Positions 1 to 9,814 of a stretch of 28,549 bases of DNA are shown here, piece by piece (the first letter of the stretch is position 1; each line of letters begins with the position of its first letter). The notes below the pieces were generated by a model, which searched no databases, was not told where the DNA came from, and was given only the letters and a program-made list of their open reading frames with translations. This DNA comes from Cylindrotheca closterium (taxonomy: Eukaryota > Bacillariophyta > Bacillariophyceae > Bacillariales > Bacillariaceae), in assembly GCA_933822405.4 (NCBI GenBank), contig CAKOGP040001369.1, positions 1-28,549 of the forward strand, in the 5' to 3' direction. The position numbers and the translations under genes were made by a program.

Positions 1-152
1 GTGGATGTAGTTTGTCCGACAGACTTGCGTCCGGCATACTTGCGGCGAATCCCGACATCACGATCAAAGTCCGATCGTACGTGTCGAAAACTTCGTACTT
101 GAATAGTTTCTTTTCGGAACGTAAAAAACTCATAATTCGTCATATCCCAACA
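1..152 (-). repeat. Copia LTR, partial
   Basis: This stretch matches the right part of the LTR at 2329-2833 and, in the other orientation, the start of the LTR at 23568. Read on the minus strand it begins TGTTGGGATATGACG at 152 and runs off the window edge at 1. It directly follows integrase sequence on the minus strand, so it is the start of the 3' LTR of an internally deleted element, or of a second insertion into the integrase gene. The window edge prevents a choice. Confidence 0.75.
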
Positions 153-598
153 ATCTTGACTTGAAAGCCTGCCTTGTTGTAGCGGCGGAATATCTTATCC
201 AATGCTTCAAATATGGTGTCAGTCTTCAGGTTCTGCATGGGAATACATGAGCGATAACGCACAGTAGTATCAATGCAGGTGAGAAACTTAGCATCTCCAA
301 TCTCCATGTGATCAATACAGATGGTAATAAATTGATACAATTCCTCTGGTGGACTGAAGAAGTCGTTGTACGTTTTCTTCGGAGTTGGTCTTGTTGACTT
401 GCCTTTCAATGTAGAGGCGTCAGGTCCAAAGATTGCTTCAGCATGATTGATGGGACAGTTCTTGATGAGACCAGATCAGATTGCATACTTCAGACTTTTG
501 GTGCTTGGAGCATTGAGTATGTGCATTGCACTTCTTGCTTCCATTGCAGCCTTGACTTGTCTTGGAGTGAATCCTTCCTTGTTCTCTATTGAACAGTT
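153..598 (-). pseudogene. Copia pol: pre-integrase and start of integrase, broken
   Basis: On the minus strand one frame runs from 598 to the LTR at 152, interrupted by TGA at 476-478. The first half resembles the Gag-pre-integrase segment of diatom copia elements (NCPINHAEAIFGPD, then LKGKSTRPTPKK). The second half resembles the start of the integrase core (ITICIDHMEIGDAKFLTCID, then YRSCIP). The core stops after about 60 residues at the LTR junction, so the rest of integrase, the RT and RNase H are missing. The frame differs from that of the protease next to it, so there is a frameshift near 590-600. The copy cannot encode integrase. Family assignment is from remembered motifs, not a search. 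Confidence 0.75.
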
Positions 599-1293
599 GC
601 CATCTTGGAGGTCATCTCAAGTCCAGCATATCCATTCTGTTTGTTTGAAGAAAGTTTGAAATGGGGTTGATTATTTAAGTTGCTTAACTGGCGACAGTAC
701 ATCGCACTTGTCTCTTTGGCACCTGGTTCGACATTTGCTCCAAGTTGCTCCAACACATACACACCCTTACCATTCACAAATCGCATCTTTCTGTTTCCAT
801 CACAATGCAGAATAAAAGCATTGTCAGCATCAGTATCCATAGTAATGCGGTATCCCGCAGCAATCATCTCGCGCATAGCAAGTACATTGGCGATTCCATC
901 TTCATCGTGATAGACTGGAGGTGGAAATCTTCCTAGAAAACCTTCTTTGTCGAGAACTCTGCTACCCACGTTAGTGTGCATGTCAAGTTCTTTCTCAGCA
1001 TGACGGAGTCCATGCATAAGCTCACCATGACAAATGGTGGTGTTTGTACAACCACTGTCCATGATGACATGAGCGTACAACCCAAACGGATCTCTTTCCT
1101 TTCTGCGGCTTTGAATAAACTGCAGACCTCGATCTGCTTCAGTAGCAAAATCAGGCAAATCTTCATCTTCACTAGCATAGTGCCAGTCGGCTTGAAGTTC
1201 GACATTTGTCGTACCAGCAGGACATGGAATAAGATAGATGTCATTGCCATTCTCATCCTTTCCCTTGATAGCATCGTGGAAGACATTTGACAT
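586..1293 (-). pseudogene. Copia pol: aspartic protease region
   Basis: This is a 235-residue open frame on the minus strand, beginning with ATG at 1293. Residues 76-88 read HVIMDSGCTNTTI, which carries the D-S-G catalytic signature of retropepsins. In copia elements this enzyme releases Gag and Pol products in the virus-like particle. About 75 residues precede the motif, and the region after it (FILHCDGNRKMRFVNGKGVYVL) fits the protease to pre-integrase linker. It lies between Gag (1305-2260) and the integrase piece, in the copia order Gag-PR-IN. It is shifted in frame relative to both neighbours, so it belongs to a decayed polyprotein rather than a gene of its own. The ATG is probably internal to the old polyprotein. 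Confidence 0.75.
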
Positions 1294-1304
1294 ATCGCAA
1301 TAGC

Positions 1305-2260
1305 CTACAGAGTTTGAGCTTGAGTTGCATCGAATCCTTGGCGCACTTGAGTACCACTGAAGCCTTGTCGGCTGAGTTGCATTCCACTGAACGCAATCTC
1401 ACCAATAGACATAGAATAAGGGACAGTCACAGTGCCGCCACCTTGAGTTGGAATCTGCATGAGCTGCATTCCAGAAGGAACTTGCATCATTTGATTACCT
1501 GTAGTACCAGCAAGTCGCAAAGGTGTGATAACGCTTCCCGCAACAATTGATGCTCCACTTGTGGATGCTACAGTTCCAGGAACTATAGCTGGAACTGTAG
1601 CTGGGACAGTTGCTCCAATCTGAATAAGATTGAGCTTCTTCCCATAGTTGACATGTTGATCCTGATTCTTCCATTGGATCTTTGGTAACAGTCTGTCTGG
1701 GCATTTTGGAGACACATGGTCTTCGTTGCCACATACCACCTAACATGCTGCCTTCTTCTTTCCATCCTTTGGTTTCCCTTTGACTTTACCTTTATTAGGT
1801 TGGTCTTTTCCTTGGTACAGGTTCACTCCCGGATTTTTAATCACATCCATGTGAATCTTCAACATATCTTGTGCTTTGCTGACCGTCTTTGGATAATAAT
1901 CCACTTCCCTGTAATAGTTCGTCTGAAGATCCAGCATCAGAGGAGCTGTTCTCGTGTGATCGCAATTGCACAGAAATTCTGTTGCAAGAACGGCTTCAAA
2001 GATATCATCTTTGAACTTGTCTTGAGAAGCAGTATTGGTGCTTGCAAAATCTCAGAACCAGGCAACGCCATATAGATCTTGTAGGACTTAGCCTGTCTCA
2101 AGAATCGTTCCTTGAAATGCATCAAATTTGCGGTTGTTCCTTGCTTCATTGCAGAGAACTTTTGATTGGCTTCCCAGAAATGCAAGAAGTGATACACAGC
2201 ATCTGCACTCTTCTTCATGAATTGTTCAATACGTTTAACGGTATGTCCGCCACTTGTCAC
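1305..2260 (-). pseudogene. Copia Gag with zinc knuckle, broken
   Basis: Three minus-strand open stretches form one Gag-like region: 2260-1937, a frame change at about 1937, then 1937-1740 and 1739-1305 in the same frame separated by a TAG at 1740-1742. The middle part is lysine-rich (KGKVKGKPKDGKKK) and is followed by CGNEDHVSPKC, which fits the CX4HX4C part of a CCHC nucleic-acid-binding knuckle. The Cys expected three residues upstream falls at the TAG. The C-terminal part is rich in V, P, T, G and Q. Gag packages element RNA in particles. It lies immediately downstream of the LTR at 2329-2833, as expected for the first gene of the element. Two lesions make it non-functional. Confidence 0.7.
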
Positions 2261-2328
2261 TCACTCCTTTGTAGATAAGGCAGTGCTGTTCTTGATGTAT
2301 TTTTGTTTTGTTGCCTTTTGTGATTGAA

Positions 2329-2833
2329 TGTTAGAATAAAGCAAAATGTGCTCTATCGTGAGTGCCTTTAGCGCTCAGAACAAACTCTCTGCAATCTAAA
2401 TTCATAATTGACTATACAACACTTTCACGGCAATAGTTCTCCTGTGTTAGGTATACTTTGAGTGAAATTGTTCCTATTTGATTAATGTTTGGCTTGAATT
2501 GATGATTCAATCACAAAAGTGAGTTCGACAATTTTCCCTTGGAAAATCCCGTTTACAGAACTCGATTTGACTTCTACAAGGATTTTGTGTTGAATACAGT
2601 ACTTTAGGACATCTTGTATTATTCCCTACTGCATTGTACACAACATCAATATCCTACTTGTATAGGGTCATTCCCCTTTTGTGTGGATATAGATTGTCCG
2701 ACAGACTTGCGTCCGGCATACTTGCGTCAAATCCAGACATCACGATCCAAGTTCGATTGTACATGTCAAAAACTTTGTACTTGAATAGTTTCTTTCTGGA
2801 CCGTAAAAACTCATATTTCGTCATATCCCAAAA
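2329..2833 (-). repeat. Copia 5' LTR, 505 bp
   Basis: Read on the minus strand this begins at 2833 (the usual TGTTGGG is changed to TTTTGGG) and ends with TTCTAACA at 2329, giving the TG...CA form of an LTR. It aligns over its length with 23568-24164 on the plus strand, apart from about 37 bp present only here and a 129-bp duplication present only there. Gag starts about 70 bp downstream on the minus strand, so this is the 5' LTR of the element at 1-2833. The bases just inside it (2300-2328) are where the primer-binding site should be; I did not recognise the matching tRNA. At 2834 the sequence changes abruptly to another copia element. Confidence 0.8.
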
Positions 2834-3710
2834 AGGTCCCAATCCAAATTACAAATATCAGAATTTAAACGAAAGATTCAAGAAATTGAAGAAGACATAC
2901 AAAAAGACAAGGAATATGTCGAATCTTAACGATGAAGAACAAATTGAGGAAACCCGTGAAAGATATGAGGAAAATGACAATTTAATTGACCGAATTCAAG
3001 ATGAAATCAAAGAATGTGAAAATCAAGTCAATGATGTTCGCGAATTTGTGGCAAATTCGGATGATAATGAGAATGAAAATGATGAATCTGACGATACTTC
3101 GGACAAATCAAGTGACGACGATAATTATGAAAATGATGAAGTGAATAAAGAGGACATATTCAGTCCAAGGAAAACCAGGAGTGGTAAATCTTATGTTCAA
3201 GACAGAATAAAAATGAGACCAACCAAACGTAATAATTGGCATCCACCAAGGTATAATCAACAATACCTGAATCGAAAGAAACTGAAGTGTAATTCGCTAA
3301 AGAACAGGAGTGCAATGAGGAAAAAGGAAAAAGTCAAGAAATCGAAAGGTTATTTGAATTAAATAATTTCAATGAAGGAAAATTCAAGGAAAAGGATTCC
3401 AAAAAAAGAGTCGAAATACAATCTACAATTCCAACAGGTTGGAAGTGACAAGAAAGCCAAATATGGAAGAGATAAGGCAACTCTGATTGCACGATTCATG
3501 CAACAAATCAAGGATAAAGTCCAAAATGAAGGCATATCGTTTATCCAACAATACTACCTAAATAAGGGACTGAAATTATTCAAAGAAGAAGGTAAAAAAG
3601 CTGTGATGAAAGAGCTTGACCAATTGATACAAAGAGAATGTTGGGAACCAATTCATGTTGAAGACATGACTGATTTGAAAAAAAGAAGAGCCCAAGATGC
3701 TATGATGTGA
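2834..3710 (+). pseudogene. Copia pol: integrase-RT linker and start of RT, broken
   Basis: The plus strand after the LTR edge carries two open stretches, to 3362 and 3372-3710. The first is a highly charged linker (NDENENDE-type acidic run, then FSPRKTRSGKSYV), the TRSG motif being typical of the segment before copia RT. The second (GLKLFKEEGKKAVMKELDQL) resembles the entry to the RT domain, where the enzyme copies element RNA. The frame changes between them at about 3362-3372, and a TGA ends the second at 3710. The left part of this element is absent because the minus-strand element at 1-2833 abuts it, probably having inserted into it. Confidence 0.65.
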
Positions 3711-4680
3711 TTAGCTGAGAAAAAACACTGGTGAAATAAAAGGAAGATGTGTATACAAAGGAGATGGAACTCGAGAATGGTTACTTCAAGTCCAACTGCA
3801 GCATTGGAAGCAATTATGATCACATGTGTGATTGATGCGTATGAAGGACAAGATATGATGTCTTTGGACATTCCAAATGCATTTATTCAAACTCAAATGC
3901 CAATGGATGCAAAATCAAGAGTGATGTTGAAGATCACTGGATTATTGGTCGACATGATGATACAACTGGAACCAAGGTATCATGATTACTTTGTAATTGA
4001 GAACGGAAAATGAGTGATTTACATGAGAGTATTGCGAGCCATCTATGGGATGTTAGAGGCCTCTATGCTCTGGTACAAAAGTTGAGAGGAGACATGGAGA
4101 AACATGGTTTTATTTTCAATCCATACGATGGATGTATTGCCAACAAAATTGTGAATGGCAAACAACAAACTATTCAATTTCATCTGGATGATCTGTTATC
4201 AAGCCACATCAATCCAAAAGTGAATGGTGATTTTTGTGAATGGATGAATAAAAAATATGGTTTGATCAAACCAGTCAAATCTAAGCAAGGAAAAATTCAC
4301 TAATATTTGGGAATGACCCTGGATTTCAGTAAAAGGGGGAAAGTCAAAGTCCGAATGGATGACTATGTCAATCGAATGTTGAATGAATTTCCTGTGAAGT
4401 TCAAGGAAACTGAAAGGTGTAAAACACCAGCAAGTAATGATTTATTATCAATTGGAAAAGGAGAAAAATTGGATGATGAAAAACGTGAAACTTTTCAGAC
4501 ATTCATTGCCAAAGGATTATTTCTGAGTAGAAGAGCGAGGTTGGATATTGCTCCAACTATTTCAGTACTTTCTACAAGAGTACAGAAACCAAATCAAACT
4601 GACTGGAAGAAGCTTGTGAAGCTGATGTATTATCTGAATGGAACAAAGGGAATGCACCTGACGCTGAGTGCAAAAGATTT
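3711..4680 (+). pseudogene. Copia reverse transcriptase, broken
   Basis: Three plus-strand open stretches (3747-4013, 4010-4303, 4307-4813) spell most of a copia RT. Visible parts are SPTAALEAIMITCVIDAYEG then SLDIPNAFIQTQMP (motif A region), FHLDDLLSSH (the catalytic aspartate pair, normally preceded by V), KKYG, and YLGMTLDFS. There is a frame change near 4010. After that the frame is continuous apart from TAA at 4301-4303, which replaces the residue before YLGM. The product would copy the element RNA if intact. With one frameshift and a stop it is a relic. It continues into RNase H without a break in homology. Confidence 0.8.
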
Positions 4681-5145
4681 AGGAACTTTCAAATGGTATA
4701 TTGATGCATCATTTGCAGTTCATCCAGATTTCGGAAGTCACACTGGAGGTGTATTGACTATGGGTGAAGGGGGATTACAAATAATCTCGAAGAAGCAGAA
4801 GTTGAACATTTGAAGTTTGACAGAAACCAAATTGATTGGTGTCGATGATGCTGTGACACAGATATTGTGGACAAAATTGTTTGTGGAAGCACAAGGTTAT
4901 CCTGTTGCAGAAATCATCCTATATCAGGATAACAAGAGTTCCATTCTATTGGAAAAGAATGGACATGATAGTGCCAGAAAGCAAAGCCAAGCTTTGAACA
5001 TTTGATATTTCTCTATGACTGATCAAGTCAAGAAAGGAAATGTGACTATTGAATATTGTCAAACTGAAAAGATGTGGGGAGATTTAATGAACAAACCTCT
5101 ACAGGGACAAAAATTCTTAGAATTCAGATTGTTGGTCCAAGAAGA
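4681..5145 (+). pseudogene. Copia RNase H and polyprotein end, broken
   Basis: This continues in the RT frame. It shows WYIDASFAVHPDFGSHTGGV (first RNase H aspartate), IISKKQKLN, then KLIGVDDAVTQILWTKLF (glutamate/aspartate region), YQDNKSSILLEKNG (second aspartate), and DQVKKGNVTIEYC. The order matches the C-terminal RNase H of Ty1/copia Pol, which removes RNA from the hybrid during replication. In-frame stops lie at 4811-4813 and 5003-5005. The end of recognisable homology is QGQKFLEFR at about 5130. No convincing 3' LTR follows. Confidence 0.8.
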
Positions 5146-5499
5146 ACATGATTGGGAGCAACACAATTTCCTTTGATGTTCCGTTGTCATCAGCTCATAG
5201 GTCTTGTCGGGGGAATCTCCAACTGAGTCCTCTGAGTCCAATCTGGCAAAAGCTGAACCGATTACTCCAAAACCCCAACATCAGGCCAGCCAATGTCACA
5301 GTGAGAACGGCAGGATCTCCGACGTTCTTTGAAAGTTGATAAAAAAGGATCATATTTCTATGGAGATCATCCTGTTGATGATGTAAGAAAACAAGATTCA
5401 AGCAAGAACCAAAGTTGGATACTAATCAAAGTACTGACTACAGTGGGAGGTGAACTGATAACCACATTGAACTTGCAGCATATCAGGATGATTTGTTTT

Positions 5500-5646
5500 C
5501 TGACTTGCCATGCGCGATATTTTTAGTTTCATCAGTCTTCATTTTTAGTCGTATCAGTCAACATCTTTCTCTATTGTTCACATGTATTCTCTTTTTCTTG
5601 CTTCTCCAAATATGTACTTCAAAAATCCTAATACATCCAACACCCT
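5500..5646 (-). repeat. Start of another copia LTR with polypurine tract
   Basis: On the minus strand the purine-rich GGCAGGAGGG (5656-5647) is followed directly by TGTTGGATGTATTAGG starting at 5646. This is the arrangement of a polypurine tract and 3' LTR start in copia elements. An RNase H scrap of the same orientation lies upstream at 5770-5880. The LTR's other edge is not clear; similarity to a known LTR cannot be tested within this window because there is no second copy. The interval 5146-5499 shows no gene. Confidence 0.5.
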
Positions 5647-5769
5647 CCTGCCGTTTCATTAACATAATTGATGAGAATGGAACGCCAAAGAAAATTATGT
5701 TGCTCCTAATCGTGTTCTTCTTGGATCAATGATCTGAATTAGGGTTGGGGAAGTATATAGATCTATCAG

Positions 5770-5880
5770 AGATCCTATTTTATCAACCAATTCACTTGTT
5801 GCTTGCAATATATTATAAAAAGTGCTGTTTAACTTCTGTTTCTTTGAGATTATTTGTAATTCTCCTGCACCCATAGTCAA
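5770..5880 (-). pseudogene. Copia RNase H scrap
   Basis: The minus-strand frame reads TMGAGELQIISKKQKLN and then ATSELV, matching the plus-strand copia RNase H at about 4755-4830 (TMGEGGLQIISKKQKLN). Only about 35 residues are left before the sequence diverges at about 5770. Together with the polypurine tract and LTR start at 5646 it marks the 3' end of a third, separate copia copy on the minus strand. Confidence 0.65.
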
Positions 5881-6399
5881 TCAAATAAAGGTCACCGTGC
5901 TATTAGATACGCATGCATAGTTTGTATGCATCACAAATTTCTAGATTTCCTTTTATAAACATCTATCAACTTCCCTTTACTCTTATCATCTTCCTAGTAA
6001 GTCTATTGCTTCACGATGTATTTTACATTGTTTATTAAGACTTAATAGCTATGAAAATAAAAGCCATTCAACGAAATGCATTCAAATGAACAAATTATGA
6101 ATACGTATACTGCAATATTTTTTAATGTGTGCAAAGCAGATTTTGTATTTTCTTTTCCATATCCTCAAGATCGTGTCAATGGTGCTACATCACCGGTTTT
6201 GACCATGTAAAACTGTCAAAGGTGTAACAAATGCAACACCATTACAAACAAACTAACTAAGGAATCACTTCTTAGGCAAAATGGAAGCCACAATTCCTGT
6301 TTTTACAATCTATGATGCCATGATTTATGTCAAATCCCTGACATAATAATAATAATCCCTGACGTTGGGAATTTCCAAGGGCAAACTGACACCCAACGT
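5881..6399 (+). other. AT-rich interval without a recognised gene
   Basis: No reading frame of note on either strand. A short TAA-type microsatellite lies at about 6344-6356, and the direct repeat ATCCCTGAC flanks it. I see no LTR edge, RNA gene or intron pattern. Confidence 0.5.
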
Positions 6400-6645
6400 A
6401 TGGCAGAGGAGCTTTTTGACAACAATTTCAGCACTGGAATGACCAAATTAATCAAACAGATCAACATGGACATGGCAACACTTGCCTCCTTGACTGCTGT
6501 TCAAGGACGGATTGTGTCAAGACCAAGAGCTCAAGACAGAATCAGAGCATTTGTCCAATGGGTACAGGACAAAATTTGCACATGACCCTTTCCCAGCTGG
6601 AGATACATCTACATCGGAAAAGAAAGTCTGGTCCTATTGGTCGGC
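6400..6645 (+). pseudogene. Gag N-terminus relic (diatom copia type)
   Basis: An ATG at 6400 opens a 61-residue frame containing NFSTGMTKLIKQINMDMATL, ASLTAVQGRI and IRAFVQWVQDKI. A frame change at about 6580 leads to HDPFPAGDTST. The pattern (short acidic start, SLTxxQGRI, RAFVQWVxDxI, then DP.PFP..DT) resembles the N-terminus of a Gag family I associate with diatom copia-like elements. This is from memory and not verified. Homology ends near 6610-6645. A later segment of the same type of Gag occurs at 22491-22899, so the two could be separate copies or halves of one split element. Confidence 0.45.
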
Positions 6646-6989
6646 TTGCTCATGTTACATTAGGACATGGCTCGGTCTGCTTATGTCATGTGGCCATGTG
6701 ATTTTTTCGCAGCCATTTGACTGGAACCTTTTCATATTTATTTTTGACTCTGTCCTAATGTCACCTTTGCGGTGTGAAAAAATCACCTACTACTTGTCAT
6801 TTTGGGACAGGGTCTAGCCACGGTCAACCATGCACTGAATGTCTCAATACCACCTTCACCCTGTCATTTTTGCATTGCCAGCATCATCTATTGTCACATG
6901 CCCAAAGTGTTAATGTGATCACTACAACAATTGAAATATCACAATAACTATATATTAATATCAATTAAACAATACTTGTTCTATCTACT
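6646..6989 (+). other. Interval without a recognised gene
   Basis: Only short chance frames. The stretch is rich in TGTCA/TGACA words and has no recognisable element end. Confidence 0.4.
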
Positions 6990-7740
6990 TTTCTGGAATC
7001 CTCATATACTGTTACAATTTGTTGCCTTGCCTTCTTGTGCTTTTGTTCAGAGCATTTGTGGTTCAGCTGGCGGTGTCACTGCTGGGCCATTCTTTGGCCA
7101 GTGCCTTCTATCTGTACACATAGTTCTCCACCATCAGAAGTGAAAATGCTTCATCCGTGACATTGAAAGCATTGCTCAACCCAAATTGACAGCTTGCATC
7201 ACCATAGTATTTAGTGACAAAAGAAGCAGGTGAGATTAAGGCTTTTGTCACACAACAGCAGCACAAAACATGAATACTCACCTCCTTTGTGTTCAAGGTC
7301 CTCATCACTGCTCACACTTGAATCATTGTCGTACCTTTTCCTGTCTCCGAGACTCCCCTTCATTTGTTGGCTAATAAACAAAGCATGCTGTTGTCTCTCC
7401 AATGTTCAACAATGACTTTCTGATTCCAATAGTAAAAAAACACACAGGTAGTTTGAATGGGGGCTTTGCTAGTTTTGTATGGTTTGAAGCTGCCTTCTTA
7501 TTGGTTTCATTGTCCTTCCCCTTGCTTAGTGCCTTCTTGCTCCTTGTCTTGTTTTCAAACACTCAAAGTTTTTTTATTATGTGTGCGGTGGGAAATCTTT
7601 GCCTTGACAAGGCTGGATTCAGTGGAAATGAACTTGGCACTAGTAGTAACTACATGCAGCATTGGGTTGGAAGGCGTGATTCTACGTATTTTCTGTAGAA
7701 ATGTACCATAGGGTGGGCTTGAATCCATCCTGGCGTGAAT
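6990..7740 (-). pseudogene. Broken multi-exon gene of an unnamed repeated family
   Basis: On the minus strand, 7560-7450 encodes a basic N-terminus (ENKTRSKKALSKGKDN). A later stretch has RKRYDNDSSVSSDEDLEHKGG and runs into GTGAGT at about 7280, a good 5' splice site. Further on (7240-7125) reads FGLSNAFNVTDEAFSLLMVE then NYVYR and a TAG. The basic start plus its upstream DNA recurs at 13374-13745. DEAF.LL.VEN-type segments are, as far as I recall, seen in repeated hypothetical proteins of diatoms and related algae; no function is known to me. Stops and frame changes indicate a relic. Confidence 0.4.
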
Positions 7741-7755
7741 TTTGCCCTGCTATTA
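7440..7755 (-). repeat. Copy 1 of exon-1/upstream repeat
   Basis: The reverse complement of this interval aligns with 13380-13735 on the plus strand. Shared blocks include the stretch around GGATGGATTCAAGCCCA, CCCAATGCT, CTGAATCCAGCCT and AAGGAGCAAGAAGGCAC. Both copies contain the same lysine-rich coding start and stop matching near a GT-rich run that looks like a 5' splice site. The similarity is imperfect, so the duplication is not recent. Confidence 0.75.
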
Positions 7756-8028
7756 CAAACAGCCTTACTTAACATATGGCTTACTTAACAAAATGACTCA
7801 AAACTGTTGTGGACTTGTCCAATGTACGTTATTTCTACTGAGTGGGATCCTGGTAGATCTGCAGGGAGCTACACTAACAAACTTGTAACTCTTAATGGGA
7901 TCCTGATTGAGAGACATGTCTTAACCAACGAATCCCAATTTTTGCAGCTTATATGCACAATGTCTGCCATATGTAATGTCACGACTACCATTACCAGCAA
8001 AGATAGGAAAATGCAATTTCTCCTGTTT

Positions 8029-8169
8029 CTATTGATCATCAAATGGCATCATAGTACTGTAAGAATTTGCTCTTTGATGAGCTTGCTTCATTGTGCCAAT
8101 TGTACTGTATTCGGTTGCATTGCTGTCAAATTCTTCACCAATGATGTTGTCTGCTTGTAGTTTCTTTTC
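8029..8169 (-). pseudogene. Short coding-looking fragment
   Basis: The minus strand has a 46-residue frame between stops, reading EEFDSNATEYSTIGTMKQAH and further on RANSYSTMMPFDD before TGA at 8029-8031. The balanced composition looks like real coding sequence, unlike the plus-strand frame over the same bases (7807-8160). I do not recognise the family. It may be another exon of the minus-strand relic at 6990-7740, lying upstream of it. Confidence 0.3.
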
Positions 8170-8644
8170 TCAATGTTGTTTTTGGTGCTGTCCTGGGCTC
8201 ATCAGAGAAACGTTTTGATCACTTCTGACTGTGTAGAATTCTACCTGCAGGATTGTGGTACATTTGGACAGAGCGTCTAGACTTCAGGTGCAAATATATG
8301 GCAGATCCTAAAATCCCAATCCGGAGAAACTTTTTGATGGGATTCTACAATATTTTAATCGGTAGAAACCACCTGATTTCACACACACGGACCACCCATT
8401 GTAGGCTGAAGATAACCCTTAGGACCACCTACTAATCCAATTTCAAGGTCCAGAATGATTTTTCATAAACTCTTCTCGACTTTCATATGGTTAAAAGTCG
8501 ATATTTTTACTATTCTTGCTAAGTGCAAGTCATTTTACGAAAGGGTGTTTCTTTTGTCTGCTCTTTGTTTGAGGTTCCGTCTCCACGGTACATTTTTCTA
8601 CAGGGCAAAGTTACACACAAAATGACCAAAACTATCAATTGTTT
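8170..8644 (+). other. Interval with one dispersed repeat motif
   Basis: No gene seen. 8289-8323 carries CAAATATATGGCAGATC within a longer match to 10299-10332 (plus strand) and 13372-13400 (minus strand). The rest shows no recognisable structure. Confidence 0.45.
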
Positions 8645-9814
8645 TCACACTAGCACAACAACGCGGCACATAGCATCAAAACTACCATCTTCAGATTCAG
8701 AGTCGCTAACTACATCATCATCGCTGGAACCACGGTCGACATCGTCTTCAGAGTCACTGAATCCACCATCAACGCTGGAACCACGGACAACTTCGAATTC
8801 AGAGTCGCTCGAGTTGACATCGGATTCAGAGTCACTGAATCCGCTATTGTCGCCGAATCCATCAAAGTACCGCTCTGCTGGGTGAGGAAGACGCCGTACT
8901 TTTTGCCAAAGTTCCATCCTAGAAGCCCTGTCATTTGGCATCTTCTGGTAGTACTTTTCCTTGCATCTTCCAATGATCTTGAATACGATCGCAACTCGAA
9001 GGTCTTCGTTTGTCCATTTATTCATGGGCTCTGATGAATTCTCTAAGAGATTCAATCCGCATTGATATGCTTTTGTATCAGATTGGTGCTTTCTGAAAGT
9101 TGAATCTTGGTCCTTCTTTCTCTTTGCCCTTTCGGTCCTATTGACCATCCAATGAATGAACTCAGTTGGACCGCAGTCTCCGTTCTTATAAATCTCGCCA
9201 GAGGATATCTTCTTCCTGGTATGATACTTCAAAATCTTTTCATCTTCGGTTTGGAGCTCTTGCTCCTTTCGTCGTTTTCAAAGTTCTTCATATTGGTCTA
9301 CCGAACGCACGGGTCCATCTCATTGAGCGATTTGTCTTCTCGGCTGCAGTAATTATAGAAGCGCTTTCTCCTCTGTGAATTCGAATTGTGGTATTGACCG
9401 TGGACATGACCCATTTTCTCAGATTGCTTCGCCATCACTTTCTTAAAGAGTTCCGCGAATCTGCAATCTCCTTTGCACTTGCAACGTCCCGTTTTCTTAG
9501 TTTTCAGAAGTCGTGCTTTCTCCTTCTTCACCTTGGCTAGTGTCGACTTTGCTTTTGAAGACGGCTTTTTGGCGTCGATCCCCAGCAAGGAATCAGTGAG
9601 GATCTTCTTGGCCTTTCGGATTTCGTTCCTCGAAAGCGTTGGGCTCATTCTTTACTTTCATGTCAATTTCCATGCTCGTAGCTTCCAACCCATGGCCTTT
9701 CTCTGTTTTGACGATTGGTTCTGGCCCCTTTGCTCCAGGCTCATGCTTAATTTTCACGCTCTTCTGTTCTTCCGTTGCACTATTTTCGTGGTTTTCTTTC
9801 TCCATCGCAGACAT
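8645..9814 (-). CDS. Hypothetical acidic protein with SUMO-consensus sites; probably spliced
   Basis: Three minus-strand frames join into one gene-like locus. From ATG at 9814 the first frame has SVKIKHEPG, PIVKTEKG and MKVKNEPN, three matches to the psi-K-x-E SUMO site, two of them followed by P. The second frame (to 9298) is lysine-rich and contains GRCKCKGDC. The third (to 8645) has FIHWMVNRTERAKRKK, a Trp-containing middle, and an acidic tail of repeated SDSE/SSDDD blocks. A GTGCGT donor at 9310 and an ACCAG acceptor at 9216 (95-nt intron) would join frames two and three in phase. Frames one and two overlap at 9595-9651 and need a one-base indel or an intron I cannot place. I recognise no family. 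A nuclear role is only suggested by composition. Confidence 0.45.

Noticed and set aside
7807..8160. 117-residue plus-strand open frame
   Set aside because: Cysteine- and isoleucine-rich composition looks like the antisense of coding DNA; the minus strand over 8029-8169 has a better protein-like frame.
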